Shown: positions 17,002 to 27,027, counted from the first letter of the stretch. The stretch: DNA of 64,000 nt from Lautropia sp. (GCA_030528325.1 JAUMZD010000009.1:1-64000); one strand, 5' to 3'. Notes: generated from the letters alone by a model not told the origin. Numbers and translations: made by a program.

Positions 17002-18072
17002 TCACGAAGCGCGCGACAGGAACCGGTCTCCGGCCTTCAGCGCATGCCCGCGCAGGAAGGCATCGACGGGCTGTCGACGCCCGCCCGGTCGCTGCATGGC
17101 ACGCACGCGCAGCACCCCCCGCCCACAGGCGACATCCACCCCTTCGGGAGAGACGGCGAGAATCGTGCCGGGCGCCACATCGGCACCAGCGCCCGCCGCA
17201 GCTGGACAACCTTCAGCGCCGGTCTCGAGACAGCGTGGATCGAAGAGCTTCAACGGGCCGTCGCTTTCAGCGCCTGCCTGCTGGGTGAAGGCCCCGGGCG
17301 GATCGAAGGCCCGAATGTGCCGACTGACCTGAACGGCATCCTGATGCCAGTCGATCCGCATCTGGGCCTTGTCGATCTTGCTCGCATAGGTGACACCATC
17401 GGAGGCCTGCGCTCTGAAAGTCAGCCCATCCGTCATCAGGGCATCCAGTGCATCGACGATGGCTCTGGCGCCCAGCGCTGCCAGCCGGTCATGCAGGGAG
17501 GTGGCCGTATCCTGATCCGAGATCGGCGTCCGGTATTCCAGCCCGACCGGCCCCGTGTCGAGCCCGGCCTCCATCTGCATGATGCCCACGCCGGTCTCGG
17601 CATCACCGGCCTCGATGGCCCGGACGATGGGCGCCGCACCACGCCAGCGGGGCAGCAGCGACGCATGAATGTTCAGGCAGCCCAGACGGGGCAGATCGAG
17701 CACCGGCTGCGGCAGCAGCAGCCCATAGGCCGCCACGACCATCACGTCCGGTCGAAGCGCCTCAAGCGCGGCCAGGGTCTGGGCAGCCTCCTGGTTGCGC
17801 GACTCGCGCATCCGTGCCTGTTCGGGCGTTTCATCCGGTACGGCTGCACGGATGCGAAGGCTGTGCGGCTGGTAGATCGGCAGACCAGCCAGCAGCGCCC
17901 GCTGCTTGACGGCCGACGGCAACAGTTTCTGCCCGCGGCCAGCAGGTCTGTCCGGCTGGCTCAGCACGGCGACGACCGGATGCCGCGACGAGAGCAGCGC
18001 GTCCAGCGCCTGAGCGGCAAAGACCGGCGTGCCGGCAAAGACGACCCGCAATCCGTCAGATGGGTTGGTCAT
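17002..18072 (-). CDS. fmt: Methionyl-tRNA formyltransferase
   Basis: The 356-residue enzyme transfers formyl from 10-formyl-tetrahydrofolate to Met-tRNAfMet. It has the N-terminal formyltransferase fold starting VVFAGTPVFAA, the active-site stretch CLNIHASLLPRWRGAAP with Asn, His and the downstream Asp region, and a C-terminal OB-type domain. It is longer than the usual 310-315 residues, because of extra Ala/Gly-rich stretches in the C-terminal part. The start at 18072 is the family start; the frame stays open into a decayed inverted-repeat element upstream. def lies 162 bp upstream on the same strand. Confidence 0.93.
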   Translation of the reverse strand: MTNPSDGLRVVFAGTPVFAAQALDALLSSRHPVVAVLSQPDRPAGRGQKLLPSAVKQRALLAGLPIYQPHSLRIRAAVPDETPEQARMRESRNQEAAQTLAALEALRPDVMVVAAYGLLLPQPVLDLPRLGCLNIHASLLPRWRGAAPIVRAIEAGDAETGVGIMQMEAGLDTGPVGLEYRTPISDQDTATSLHDRLAALGARAIVDALDALMTDGLTFRAQASDGVTYASKIDKAQMRIDWHQDAVQVSRHIRAFDPPGAFTQQAGAESDGPLKLFDPRCLETGAEGCPAAAGAGADVAPGTILAVSPEGVDVACGRGVLRVRAMQRPGGRRQPVDAFLRGHALKAGDRFLSRAS

Positions 18073-18101
18073 GGCGATGAAATTCCTCGTCGGCCTCTGG
18101 A

Positions 18102-18148
18102 GATACGCTGAACAAGCCCACACGGACGCCCCATCCCCGAAACGGACG
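18102..18148 (-). repeat. Decayed partial copy of inverted-repeat element PE2
   Basis: About 40 of 47 bases match the left end of the 111-bp element at 43657 (GATACGCTGAACAAGCCC here against GATACTCTGAACGAGTCC). The other half is missing. It lies 30 bp upstream of the fmt start, as the full copies lie upstream of other genes. Confidence 0.6.
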
Positions 18149-18234
18149 ATGGGCAGGTGGGGTCAGCCCTGCGGCCCACACCGACGGCCCGGCAACGGCT
18201 GACAGGGGAGCTGGTGAATGGTCGGGAGCGGCTC

Positions 18235-18741
18235 TCAGGCCGCGTTGCGATCCTGCTTGGCGACCTTCTGACGGATGCGCCCCTGCTTCAGGCGGGACAG
18301 ATGCTGGATGAACAGCTTGCCGTTCAGGTGATCGATTTCGTGCTGGATGCAGACGGCCAACAGGCCGTCGGCCTCCATCGTGAAAGGCAGGCCATCGAGA
18401 CCCAGCGCCTTCACCGTGATGGCATCAGGGCGCTCGACCTTGTCGTAGATGCCCGGAATCGAGAGACACCCCTCTTCATAGGACTGCATGCAGTCGCTCT
18501 GTGCCACGATTTCGGGGTTGATGAAGACAAGCAGCTGGTCGTGGGATTCGGTCACGTCGACCACGATCACCCGCTCATGCACATTGACCTGAGTGGCGGC
18601 CAGACCGATGCCGGGCACCTTGTACATGGTTTCGGCCATGTCGGCTGCCAGTTGACGAATCCGGTCGTCCACAACCTCGACCCGCCTGGCTACTGTATGC
18701 AACCGGGCGTCAGGATACTTGAGTATGTCTAGAACAGCCAT
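18235..18741 (-). CDS. def: Peptide deformylase
   Basis: The 168-residue enzyme removes the formyl group from nascent proteins. All three motifs are intact: GIGLAATQV (45-53), EGCLSIPG with metal ligand Cys92, and QHEIDHLNG with ligands His134 and His138 and catalytic Glu135. def and fmt on one strand form the usual pair. The start region is divergent from the LysM-protein gene with 140 bp between them. Confidence 0.96.
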   Translation of the reverse strand: MAVLDILKYPDARLHTVARRVEVVDDRIRQLAADMAETMYKVPGIGLAATQVNVHERVIVVDVTESHDQLLVFINPEIVAQSDCMQSYEEGCLSIPGIYDKVERPDAITVKALGLDGLPFTMEADGLLAVCIQHEIDHLNGKLFIQHLSRLKQGRIRQKVAKQDRNAA

Positions 18742-18881
18742 CGGACATTATCCACCACTGAACCTGTCGCCCGTTGTCGGCACAGGATGCTGTCAGAAAG
18801 AATTGCACATATGTCAAGTCGACACCTGCACGCACCCGCCATGCGACATGGGGCGCACGCAGCCGACTTCAAGGACCGACC

Positions 18882-20000
18882 ATGCCGATGAAAAAGTTTA
18901 GCACCCGGGCGCTTGGCACCCTGAGTCTGAGCATCGCCCTCGCGATGAGCAGTCTGGTACCCCAGGCAGGACATGCCCAACCTCGCCAGGACGAAATCAA
19001 GCTGGCAGCCGATGCCCCTGACCGGTATACCGTCGTCAAGGGCGATACGCTGTGGGGTATTGCCGGTCACTTCCTGCAGCAACCCTGGCGCTGGCCGGAA
19101 ATCTGGCAACTGAACCAGGCTGAGATCCGCAACCCGCATCTGATCTATCCGGGCGACATTGTATATCTGGATCGCTCGGGTGAAACCCCCAGACTGCGAC
19201 TGGGCCGCAGCCTGAACACCGATGGCAGCGCGCCATCGGGCCGTCACGGCAACCGTGGCGTCTCGCGTCTGGAGCCGACCGTTCGCGTCCATTCGCTCGA
19301 CAACGCCATCCCAACCATTGCGCTGGGCAGCATCCAGGCCTTCATCAACCGGCCGCTGATCGTCGAGCCAAACCAGTTGAAGAGCGCCCCCCGGATCCTC
19401 GCCACCCAGGAAGGGCGGGTCAATCTGGGCCAGGGCGACCGTGCCTACGTACGCGGCCTGCCCGCCGATGAGAGCACGAAGAGCTGGCACGTCTACCGGC
19501 CCGCCCGCCCGTTGCTGGATCCCGACACCCGCAAGCCGCTGGCCTTCGAGGCCCAGTACCTGGGCACGGTGAACGTCATCCGCTCGGGTGACCCGGCCAC
19601 CGTCGAAGTCGTCAAGCTGAGCGAGGAGATGACCGAAGGTGACCGTCTGGTCGCGGCACAGGAAGATCAGAACTTCAATTTCGTGCCCCGCGCACCTGAA
19701 GGCGGCATCGAGGTCAACGGCAAGATCATTTCAGTCTATCGCGGCATCACGCAGGTCGGACGCAACAGCGTGGTCGCCATCAACCAGGGACGCCAGCACG
19801 GTATCGAAAACGGCCATGTGCTGAAGATCGAGCAGAAAGGCCGTGTGGTCCGTGACCGGGAAACCCGCGAGCACATCCAGCTGCCCAACGAGGAAGTCGG
19901 CCAGCTGATGATCTTCCGCAGCTTCGACCGCGTGTCCTACGGTCTGGTGGTCTCGGCTTCCAAGCCCGTCTCGGTGGGCGATCTGATTTCCAACCCCTGA
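18882..20000 (+). CDS. LysM peptidoglycan-binding protein
   Basis: The 372-residue product has a signal peptide (MPMKKFSTRALGTLSL onward, cleavage near GHA at residue 32) and one LysM domain at about 48-97 (YTVVKGDTLWGIAGHFL to LIYPGDIVYL). The rest, about 270 residues, is a beta-rich C-terminal domain typical of the LysM proteins encoded next to dprA and divergent from def in Betaproteobacteria. It should bind glycan strands in the periplasm. The ATG at 18882 has an AAGGA site; longer upstream starts add residues without a signal peptide. Confidence 0.88.
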   Translation: MPMKKFSTRALGTLSLSIALAMSSLVPQAGHAQPRQDEIKLAADAPDRYTVVKGDTLWGIAGHFLQQPWRWPEIWQLNQAEIRNPHLIYPGDIVYLDRSGETPRLRLGRSLNTDGSAPSGRHGNRGVSRLEPTVRVHSLDNAIPTIALGSIQAFINRPLIVEPNQLKSAPRILATQEGRVNLGQGDRAYVRGLPADESTKSWHVYRPARPLLDPDTRKPLAFEAQYLGTVNVIRSGDPATVEVVKLSEEMTEGDRLVAAQEDQNFNFVPRAPEGGIEVNGKIISVYRGITQVGRNSVVAINQGRQHGIENGHVLKIEQKGRVVRDRETREHIQLPNEEVGQLMIFRSFDRVSYGLVVSASKPVSVGDLISNP

Positions 20001-20074
20001 TTAGGCCATCCGGCTGATTTCAGGTGACGAGGGCTTTGGCAAGATCGGGGCACCCCCGATCCTGCCAGCCCGCC

Positions 20075-21499
20075 ATGCCGCTCCAGCCATCGCCCTTCTC
20101 CCCATCATCCCCCCATCCAGCCAATACCTGCCTGCCTGAGACACCCGATATCGGCTCTCTGGCGGCCTGGCTGAGACTGGCCCACAGCACCGGCATCGGC
20201 CCGGTTCGCGGGCAGCAGCTGCTCAGGCACCTCGGGCCACCCGGGCAGATCTTCCGGTCATCCGCCTCACGATTGCGAGCCCTGCTTGGACAGGAAAGAC
20301 TCGTGTCGGCCCTGCTGGGTGACGATCCCGTCCGCGATCAGGCCATCGAACAGGCCCTCGACTGGTTGCAGCACCGTCCGAAACGCTTCCTGCTGACCCT
20401 GGACGACCCCCGCTACCCACCAGCCCTGCTGCATCTGGCGGATCCGCCTCTGCTGCTCTATGCCGAAGGTGATCTGGATGCCCTGACATCACCGGGGCTG
20501 GCCATCGTCGGCAGCCGGCGTGCCACACAGGATGGCCGCCACAATGCCTTCGGTTTTGCCGAAGCGATGGCCCATCGCGGCTTCACGATCGTCAGTGGCC
20601 TGGCCGAAGGCATAGACCATGCCGCCCATGAGGGCGCGCTGGCCGGCGCTGCCGGAACCCGGGCCGTCACCATCGCAGCCCTCGGCAGCGGCATCGACCG
20701 TATCTACCCGGCCCGTCATCGCGCACTGGCGGCCAGGATCATCGAGGGTCATGGCCTGCTGATTTCCGAGCAACCGCTGGGCAGCGCCCCGATGCGGGCA
20801 AATTTTCCGCGGCGCAACCGGATGATCGCCGCCCTGAGCCAGGGCGTACTGCTCGTGGAAGCGGCCATGCAGAGCGGCTCGCTGATCACGGCCCGTCTGG
20901 CAGCCGAGATCGGCCGTGAGGTGATGGCGATCCCAGGCTCGATCCACAACCCGCTGTCACGTGGCTGCCATCACCTGATCCGGCAAGGTGCGGCACTGAT
21001 CGAATCCGTCGATGACATCCTGCATGCCCTCGGCGTATCCGACGGCCCGAGCAAGAGGGATACGGTCGGAGATTCAGGCCCGAAACCTGATCGGATGCCG
21101 CGCCCGGGCACATGGCCAGCCGCCGATGCAGAGGACCCCTTCAGTCGGCAAACCAACGACAGCCTGAGCCGGCATCACACGGAAAACGACCATGGTGGTC
21201 ACCCTGGTGGCCGTGATACCAGTGGCGACAAGGAAGGTCATGGTGGTGGTCGTGAGGTTGGCGTTGGCGTTGGCGTTGGAGCTGGAGCTGGAGCCGGCGT
21301 TGGCGTTGGCCATCATGATGATGCGGACAGCCAGATCCTTCAATGCCTGGCTGCAGCCCCGCAATCAGCCGAAGCCATTGCCGGGCAGCTGGGTTGGCCC
21401 ATCGAGAGAACCCTCGTCCACATCCAGATGCTGGAACTGGACGGCCAGATCGAGCGCCATCTGGACGGTCGATGGCAACATCGGCGCTTCGCCCGCTGA
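20075..21499 (+). CDS. dprA: DNA processing protein DprA
   Basis: The 474-residue protein loads RecA on incoming single-stranded DNA during transformation. It has an N-terminal SAM-like region, a Rossmann-type core (AIVGSRRATQDGR, IVSGLAEGIDHAAH, ALGSGIDRIYP, NFPRRNRMIAALS, EAAMQSGSLITARLA) and a C-terminal winged helix (about 415-470). Between core and winged helix lie about 90 extra residues, low in complexity and including a run of Val-Gly and Ala-Gly coded by a hexamer repeat. The usual length is about 370. A GTG at 20024 is an alternative start. Confidence 0.92.
   Translation: MPLQPSPFSPSSPHPANTCLPETPDIGSLAAWLRLAHSTGIGPVRGQQLLRHLGPPGQIFRSSASRLRALLGQERLVSALLGDDPVRDQAIEQALDWLQHRPKRFLLTLDDPRYPPALLHLADPPLLLYAEGDLDALTSPGLAIVGSRRATQDGRHNAFGFAEAMAHRGFTIVSGLAEGIDHAAHEGALAGAAGTRAVTIAALGSGIDRIYPARHRALAARIIEGHGLLISEQPLGSAPMRANFPRRNRMIAALSQGVLLVEAAMQSGSLITARLAAEIGREVMAIPGSIHNPLSRGCHHLIRQGAALIESVDDILHALGVSDGPSKRDTVGDSGPKPDRMPRPGTWPAADAEDPFSRQTNDSLSRHHTENDHGGHPGGRDTSGDKEGHGGGREVGVGVGVGAGAGAGVGVGHHDDADSQILQCLAAAPQSAEAIAGQLGWPIERTLVHIQMLELDGQIERHLDGRWQHRRFAR
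21257..21310 (+). repeat. Hexamer tandem repeat in dprA (GTTGGC-type, 9 units)
   Basis: Nine six-base units (GTTGGC x3, GTTGGA, GCTGGA x2, GCCGGC, GTTGGC x2) encode Val-Gly and Ala-Gly pairs in the linker before the winged helix. Changes in copy number would alter linker length by two residues each without a frameshift. Confidence 0.9.
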
Positions 21500-21634
21500 C
21501 GCCGGATCAGGGCGCTCACGGGCCATGAACATCCGGCACCTGCACCGTTGCGTGACTGCTCCTGCCGGGCAAAGCCGTCTCGGAAAAACCAATGCTTGCA
21601 TAATCCCGGATCCCCCTCTTACTATGGCGCCGCC

Positions 21635-24319
21635 ATGAGTAAAGCACTGATCATCGCCGAGAAACCCTCAGTCGCCGCGGACATCGCCCGGGCGCTGGGC
21701 GGTTTCGTCCGTCACGGCGACTATTTCGAAAATGACGACTATGTGCTCAGTTCTGCCGTTGGCCATCTGGTCGAGATTGCGGCGCCCGAGGAATACGAGG
21801 TCAAACGGGGTAAGTGGTCGTTCACCAACCTGCCCGTCATTCCACCGCACTTCGACCTGAAGCCGATCGAGAAAACCAGCGACCGCCTGAAGGTGCTGCT
21901 CAAGCTGATCAAGCGCAAGGATGTCACCGAACTGATCAATGCCTGCGATGCGGGCCGTGAAGGGGAGCTGATCTTCCGGCTGATCGTGCAGTACGCCAAG
22001 GCCAGGCAGCCGATCCGGCGTCTGTGGCTGCAATCGATGACACAGAACGCCATCCGGGAAGGCTTCCAGCAGCTGCGCAGTGGCGAGGATCTGGACGGAC
22101 TGGCCGCCGCCGCCCGCAGCCGCTCCGAGGCCGACTGGCTGGTCGGCATCAATGGCACCCGGGCGATGACGGCCTTCAATTCGCGCGATGGTGGCTTCTA
22201 CCTGACCACCGTCGGCCGCGTGCAGACGCCGACGCTCGCCGTCGTCGTCGAGCGTGAAGAAAAGATCCGCAAGTTCGTGCCGCGCGACTACTTCGAGGTC
22301 AAGGCCACCTTCGGCGCCAGGGCCGGCACCTACGAAGGCAAGTGGTTCAACCGCGACCACAAGAAGAGCGACGACCCCGAGCACAAGGCCGACCGCTTCT
22401 GGACCCGGGAAGAGGCCGAAGCCATCGTGGCGGCCTGCCAGGGCCAGCCCGGCACCGTCACCGAGGAATCGAAGCCATCGACCCAGATCGCACCGGCCCT
22501 CTTCGACCTGACGACCCTGCAAAGGGAAGCCAACGGCCGCTTCGGCTTCTCGGCCAAGACCACGCTCGCGCTGGCTCAGGCCCTCTATGAAAAGCACAAG
22601 GTGCTGACCTATCCGCGAACCGACTCACGCGCCCTGCCCGAAGACTATCTGGGCACTGTCAGGCAGACGCTCGGGCAGCTCTCGGAGTCGGCCGTGCATG
22701 GTGAATTTGCCCGCACCATCCTCGAGAAGGACTGGGTCAAACCGAACCGTCGGGTCTTCGACAACAGCAAGATCTCCGACCACTTCGCGATCATTCCCAC
22801 GCTTCAGGCGCCGAAGAACCTCTCGGATGCCGAGCAGAAGCTCTACGATCTCGTCGTCCGGCGCTTCATGGCCGTGTTCTACCCGGCCGCCGAATACCTG
22901 GTCACGACGCGGATCACCACGGTGGCCAACCACCCGTTCAAGACCGAAGGCCGCGTGCTGGTGAACCCCGGCTGGCTCGCCATCTATGGCAAGGATGCCG
23001 CCGCCAGCGGTACCCAGCCCAATCTGATCGTGGTCGAGCCGAACGAGATCGTCAATACCGACGAGATCGCCGTGCTGGCCCACCAGACCCGTCCGCCGGC
23101 CCGCTACACCGAAGCCACGCTGCTGTCAGCGATGGAAGGCGCCGGCAAGCTGGTCGATGACGACGAACTGCGTGAAGCCATGGCCGGCAAGGGTCTGGGC
23201 ACCCCCGCCACCCGTGCCGCCATCATCGAAGGGCTGATCACCGAGCGCTATCTGCTGCGTGAAGGCCGCGAGATCATCCCGACGGCCAAGGCCTTCCAGC
23301 TGCTGACCCTGCTGCGCGGCCTGGGCATCGCAGCACTCAGCATGCCCGAGCTGACCGGCGAATGGGAGTACAAGCTGAGCCAGCTGGAAAAGGGCCAGAT
23401 GGATCGCACGGTCTTCATGGCGCAGATCGCTGCCATGACGAAAGAGATCGTGGAAAAGGCCCGCAACTACGAAGCCGACACGGTGCCCGGCGACTATGCC
23501 GTGCTGAAGACGCCCTGCCCGTCCTGCGGTGGCGTCATCAAGGAAAACTACAAGCGCTTCGCCTGCACCCAGTGCGACTTCTCGATCACGAAGATCCCGG
23601 GCGGGCGGCAGTTCGAACTGCCCGAGGTCGAGACGCTGCTGACCGATCGCGTGATCGGCCCGCTGACGGGCTTTCGCAGCAAGATGGGGCGGCCGTTTTC
23701 GGCCATCCTGAAGATCAGCGACGAGAACAAGCTGGAATTCGACTTCGGCCAGAACGACCAGGATGAGACCCAGGCCGAAGCCGTGGACTTCAGCGGCCAG
23801 GAAGCCCTGGGCCCTTGCCCCAAGTGCCAGAGCCCGGTTTACACCCATGGCATGAACTATGTGTGCAGCCAGTCCGTCGGCCCGGCACGCAGCTGCGACT
23901 TCCGTTCGGGCCGTGAAATCCTTCAACAGCCGATCGAGCCCGAGCAGATGAAGAAGCTGCTGGCCGAGGGGAGAACCGACCTGCTGGCCGGCTTCGTCTC
24001 CTCGCGCACCCGCCGCAAGTTCAAGGCCTTCCTCGTCCGGGAGCCCAGTGGCAAGATCGGTTTCGAGTTCGAGAACACCCGTGCCAAGGCGGCCAAGGCA
24101 GGATCGGACGACGGGGCCGAGGCAGAGGCCGGCACGAAACGAAAGACGACTGCCCGAAGCACGGCCACCAGAAGCGCCAGGAAGACCTCGACCAGCCGTA
24201 CGGCGAAAGCAGCCTCGGGTGATGAGCCCGGGAAAGCGGTTCGCAAGACCGCCTCCCGCTCACGCAAGACAGCCAACGACACCATGGCAGAAACGGCCGC
24301 TGGTGCCGAGGAAGCCTGA
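21635..24319 (+). CDS. topB: DNA topoisomerase III (type IA)
   Basis: The 894-residue enzyme begins MSKALIIAEKPSVAADIARAL with a TOPRIM domain (acidic motif CDAGREGELIFR) and has the catalytic Tyr326 in LTYPRTDS. The archetypal domains I-IV are followed by two zinc-finger-like Cys clusters (CPSCGGVIKENYKRFACTQC and CPKCQSPVYTHGMNYVC) and a basic Ala/Lys/Thr-rich tail. It relaxes and decatenates DNA by single-strand passage. This longer form with Cys clusters and a Lys-rich tail is common in Burkholderiales. Start chosen at the family methionine. Confidence 0.93.
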   Translation: MSKALIIAEKPSVAADIARALGGFVRHGDYFENDDYVLSSAVGHLVEIAAPEEYEVKRGKWSFTNLPVIPPHFDLKPIEKTSDRLKVLLKLIKRKDVTELINACDAGREGELIFRLIVQYAKARQPIRRLWLQSMTQNAIREGFQQLRSGEDLDGLAAAARSRSEADWLVGINGTRAMTAFNSRDGGFYLTTVGRVQTPTLAVVVEREEKIRKFVPRDYFEVKATFGARAGTYEGKWFNRDHKKSDDPEHKADRFWTREEAEAIVAACQGQPGTVTEESKPSTQIAPALFDLTTLQREANGRFGFSAKTTLALAQALYEKHKVLTYPRTDSRALPEDYLGTVRQTLGQLSESAVHGEFARTILEKDWVKPNRRVFDNSKISDHFAIIPTLQAPKNLSDAEQKLYDLVVRRFMAVFYPAAEYLVTTRITTVANHPFKTEGRVLVNPGWLAIYGKDAAASGTQPNLIVVEPNEIVNTDEIAVLAHQTRPPARYTEATLLSAMEGAGKLVDDDELREAMAGKGLGTPATRAAIIEGLITERYLLREGREIIPTAKAFQLLTLLRGLGIAALSMPELTGEWEYKLSQLEKGQMDRTVFMAQIAAMTKEIVEKARNYEADTVPGDYAVLKTPCPSCGGVIKENYKRFACTQCDFSITKIPGGRQFELPEVETLLTDRVIGPLTGFRSKMGRPFSAILKISDENKLEFDFGQNDQDETQAEAVDFSGQEALGPCPKCQSPVYTHGMNYVCSQSVGPARSCDFRSGREILQQPIEPEQMKKLLAEGRTDLLAGFVSSRTRRKFKAFLVREPSGKIGFEFENTRAKAAKAGSDDGAEAEAGTKRKTTARSTATRSARKTSTSRTAKAASGDEPGKAVRKTASRSRKTANDTMAETAAGAEEA

Positions 24320-24490
24320 GTCGTGCATCCGTCCTTCCTCACGCCGCAGGACATCTCCCGTCAGGACGGAAGCGACGACACCCATGCCCTGGTATCGGCT
24401 CAGACCAGCAGCCTGCCATCCGCCTCCAGCTGCCTGACGGCCGGCGCTCAGCCGGCCACCATTGCCCAGGTGCTGAAAGCCTCCAACAGC

Positions 24491-25042
24491 ATGACCTGGC
24501 GGCGCACCCCAGCCGAATTCCAGACCCCGTGGGCCTTTGCCTATGGCTCACTGATCTGGAGCCCGGAGTTCGATTTCGAGGAACGCATCAAGGCCACCAT
24601 CCACGGCTATCACCGGGCCTTCTGCGTCAACTCGCACCAGTACCGGGGCACCACCGAAGCACCGGGTGTGGTCCTGGGGCTGGATGAAGGCGGCCACTGC
24701 GAAGGCATCGTCTATCGCCTGAAGAAAGGGCGGGAGCAGGAAATCCTCGATGAAATCTACAACCGGGAAATGCTGGACGACGTCTATGTACCCCGGCTGT
24801 TCGAGATCGTGCTGCCGGATGGCCGACAGGTGAAGGCCCTGAGTTTCGTGGCCAACCGGAACAATGGCGATGCCTATCTGGGCGGCCCACGCCACGAAGT
24901 GCTGCGCCGGCTGCGCGAATGTGCCGGCTTCCGGGGGCCCAACCGTGATTACGCGCTGAACACCCAGCACGCCCTTCGCGAATGGGGCATCGAGGATGCT
25001 GAGCTGGACAGGCTCATCACCGAGATAGACACGACCAGATGA
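24491..25042 (+). CDS. chaC: ChaC-like gamma-glutamylcyclotransferase
   Basis: The 183-residue product has the gamma-glutamylcyclotransferase fold: FAYGSLIWSPEFDF (the substrate-binding YGSL loop), CVNSHQYRGTTEAPG, a central LDEGGHCEGIVYRL and the NREM motif. ChaC enzymes cleave glutathione to 5-oxoproline and Cys-Gly in the cytoplasm. The ATG at 24491 gives the family length; a GTG at 24323, just after topB, would add 56 residues without family similarity. It is likely co-transcribed with topB. Confidence 0.88.
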   Translation: MTWRRTPAEFQTPWAFAYGSLIWSPEFDFEERIKATIHGYHRAFCVNSHQYRGTTEAPGVVLGLDEGGHCEGIVYRLKKGREQEILDEIYNREMLDDVYVPRLFEIVLPDGRQVKALSFVANRNNGDAYLGGPRHEVLRRLRECAGFRGPNRDYALNTQHALREWGIEDAELDRLITEIDTTR

Positions 25043-25160
25043 AAGCCTCACTGATGGCTCCCGACCGAGTCATTCATGATGGCGATGAATAGCGCCGGCA
25101 AACGCACCCCTTCAAGGCGCGCCTCTCTTCCAAAGTACTGATTTTCAGTGTGAAACCGTC

Positions 25161-25178
25161 GTGACATCATTCTGTCAT
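25161..25178 (+). promoter_or_regulatory. Possible Pho box upstream of the Cthe_2159-type gene
   Basis: GTGACAT at 25161-25167 and CTGTCAT at 25172-25178 are spaced 11 bp start to start, as in PhoB-binding direct repeats (consensus half-site CTGTCAT). The site is 47 bp before the start codon. Only the second half-site is a full match, so this is a weak call. Confidence 0.3.
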
Positions 25179-25224
25179 ATTGAAGGGCTAAGATCGGCGT
25201 TCATTCTTCATTCATCATGACGCC

Positions 25225-27027
25225 ATGCCTCTTCTTCGACACCTCCTCCTCGTCGGCATCACGTCAACCGGTCTGGCTGCCTGTGGCGGCGGTGATGGCC
25301 ATGGCACGGGGAATCAGCACCCACAGGCCAGTGAGCCCAACCTGGTGCCGACACCGGGCGTGACCGATGCCACGCCTGCCCGCCCCGGTGCAGGTACCAC
25401 ACCTGCGCCCAGTAGCCTGCCCGATGTCGCCGACACGACCCCGCCGAACCGGAACTGGGATCTCCGCACAGGAGCCCATCCACCCGACATGCTGCCCCTC
25501 AAAAGCGCGCTGCCGCTGTCCATCGCGCTCGACACGCTGACGGTCAGCAGCCCGTCGCCCCGCCTGTCCGTTCAGACCACCAGCGCCACCACCACGACCG
25601 TGACGCTCGATGGGCGGCCCGTCCTGACCCTGACCCGCGAGGCAGGGGGCGTGACGCTGCACAGCACGGCCAGCGGCACGACCCGTCTGGCCTACCATCT
25701 GACGGGCACCAGCACCACGCCGCTGACCCTCTACAGCAGCACCGATTACCGCCTGATCCTGGATGGCGTCGTCCTGAACAGCCCGGACGGCCCTGCCCTG
25801 AACCTGCCCTCCCCCCAGACGGCGCATATCGAGCTGCGCGGCGCCAGCACACTGACCGACTCGGCCCAGTGGCGTCCCAGAAACGGCCCGGACGGGAAAC
25901 CGCTCGACATGAAGGCCACCCTCTTTGCCGAAGGCCCCATCGTGTTCCGTGGTACCGGCTCCCTGGCCATCCAGGCCACGGCGCGCCATGCACTCGCCAG
26001 CGACAGTCACCTCCGACTCATCAGTGGCAGCCTCTCCCTGAAGGCCGCCGCACGTGACGGCATCCGGGCAACCGACGCCTTCGTCATGGATGGGGGGACA
26101 CTGAACGTGGAAACGCCGGCCGGCAAGGGCATCAAGGTCGATGGTCAGGAACGCACGGATCGGCAGGCGCTGGGTTTCGTCACCATCAACGGTGGAGCCC
26201 TCACCATCAGGAGCCACGACAAGGCCATCAGCGCCTCATGGGAAGCCGAGGACGATGCCAAGACGGCCGCCCTCACCGATGATCCCGACCCCCGCATCAC
26301 GATCAATGGCGGCACGATCAGCATCACCACCACCGGCCCGGTCCGCAACGACTCCGACGACCCGAAGGATCCGAATGCCCCCTCTCCCGAAGGCATCGAA
26401 GCCAAGTCGGTACTGGCCATCAACGGAGGCGATCTGCGGCTCGACACGATGGACGATGCCTTCAATGCCGGCACGCATTTCGAGATGACAGCAGGGCGTG
26501 TCCACGCCCACAGCCGCCACAATGATGCGATCGACTCCAACGGCACGATCGCCATCCGTGGCGGCGTACTGGTGGCCACGAGCCAGGGGCCGGAACCGGA
26601 AGGGGCCATCGACAGCGATGGCAGCGACTTCATCGTGACTGGCGGCACCTTCGTGGGTCTGGGCTACTACAACAGCACACCCGCCGCCAGCAAGTCCACG
26701 CAGAACATCGTCAGCATCACCAATGGTCGGAACGATGCCGTCACCCCCGGTCTCTGGACACTGAGGGATGCCCGTGGTCAGGTGGCCTTCTCCTTTCAGG
26801 TGCCCTTTGCCGCCCACTACATGACGGTCAGCTCACCGAGGATCACCACCGGCACCACCTACAGCCTCGTCACCGGTGGCACACTCGGTGCCGTCGGATC
26901 CCGCTTTCATGGCCTCGCCATCGAACCAACGACGCACACCGGTGGTACGGCGCAACTCAACTTCACCGTTCAGGATCGCCTGAGTTCGCTCGGACGCCCC
27001 TTCGAATGGTCGCCGGCTGGTCCATGA
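25225..27027 (+). CDS. Surface lipoprotein with Cthe_2159-type beta-helix domain
   Basis: The 600-residue product has a lipobox (STGLAAC, Cys at about 19) and then a Gly/Pro/Thr-rich linker. The rest is a right-handed beta-helix with recurring GGT/GGA turns: TINGGALTIRSHDKAI, ITINGGTISITTTG, AINGGDLRLDTMDDAF, IAIRGGVLVATS and FIVTGGTFVG. Recurring DGI/DAID motifs point to calcium sites. This is the carbohydrate-binding Cthe_2159 family as I recognise it, whose type member binds polygalacturonan. It probably sits on the outer membrane and binds an acidic polysaccharide. It stands alone, with 182 bp upstream. Confidence 0.78.
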   Translation: MPLLRHLLLVGITSTGLAACGGGDGHGTGNQHPQASEPNLVPTPGVTDATPARPGAGTTPAPSSLPDVADTTPPNRNWDLRTGAHPPDMLPLKSALPLSIALDTLTVSSPSPRLSVQTTSATTTTVTLDGRPVLTLTREAGGVTLHSTASGTTRLAYHLTGTSTTPLTLYSSTDYRLILDGVVLNSPDGPALNLPSPQTAHIELRGASTLTDSAQWRPRNGPDGKPLDMKATLFAEGPIVFRGTGSLAIQATARHALASDSHLRLISGSLSLKAAARDGIRATDAFVMDGGTLNVETPAGKGIKVDGQERTDRQALGFVTINGGALTIRSHDKAISASWEAEDDAKTAALTDDPDPRITINGGTISITTTGPVRNDSDDPKDPNAPSPEGIEAKSVLAINGGDLRLDTMDDAFNAGTHFEMTAGRVHAHSRHNDAIDSNGTIAIRGGVLVATSQGPEPEGAIDSDGSDFIVTGGTFVGLGYYNSTPAASKSTQNIVSITNGRNDAVTPGLWTLRDARGQVAFSFQVPFAAHYMTVSSPRITTGTTYSLVTGGTLGAVGSRFHGLAIEPTTHTGGTAQLNFTVQDRLSSLGRPFEWSPAGP

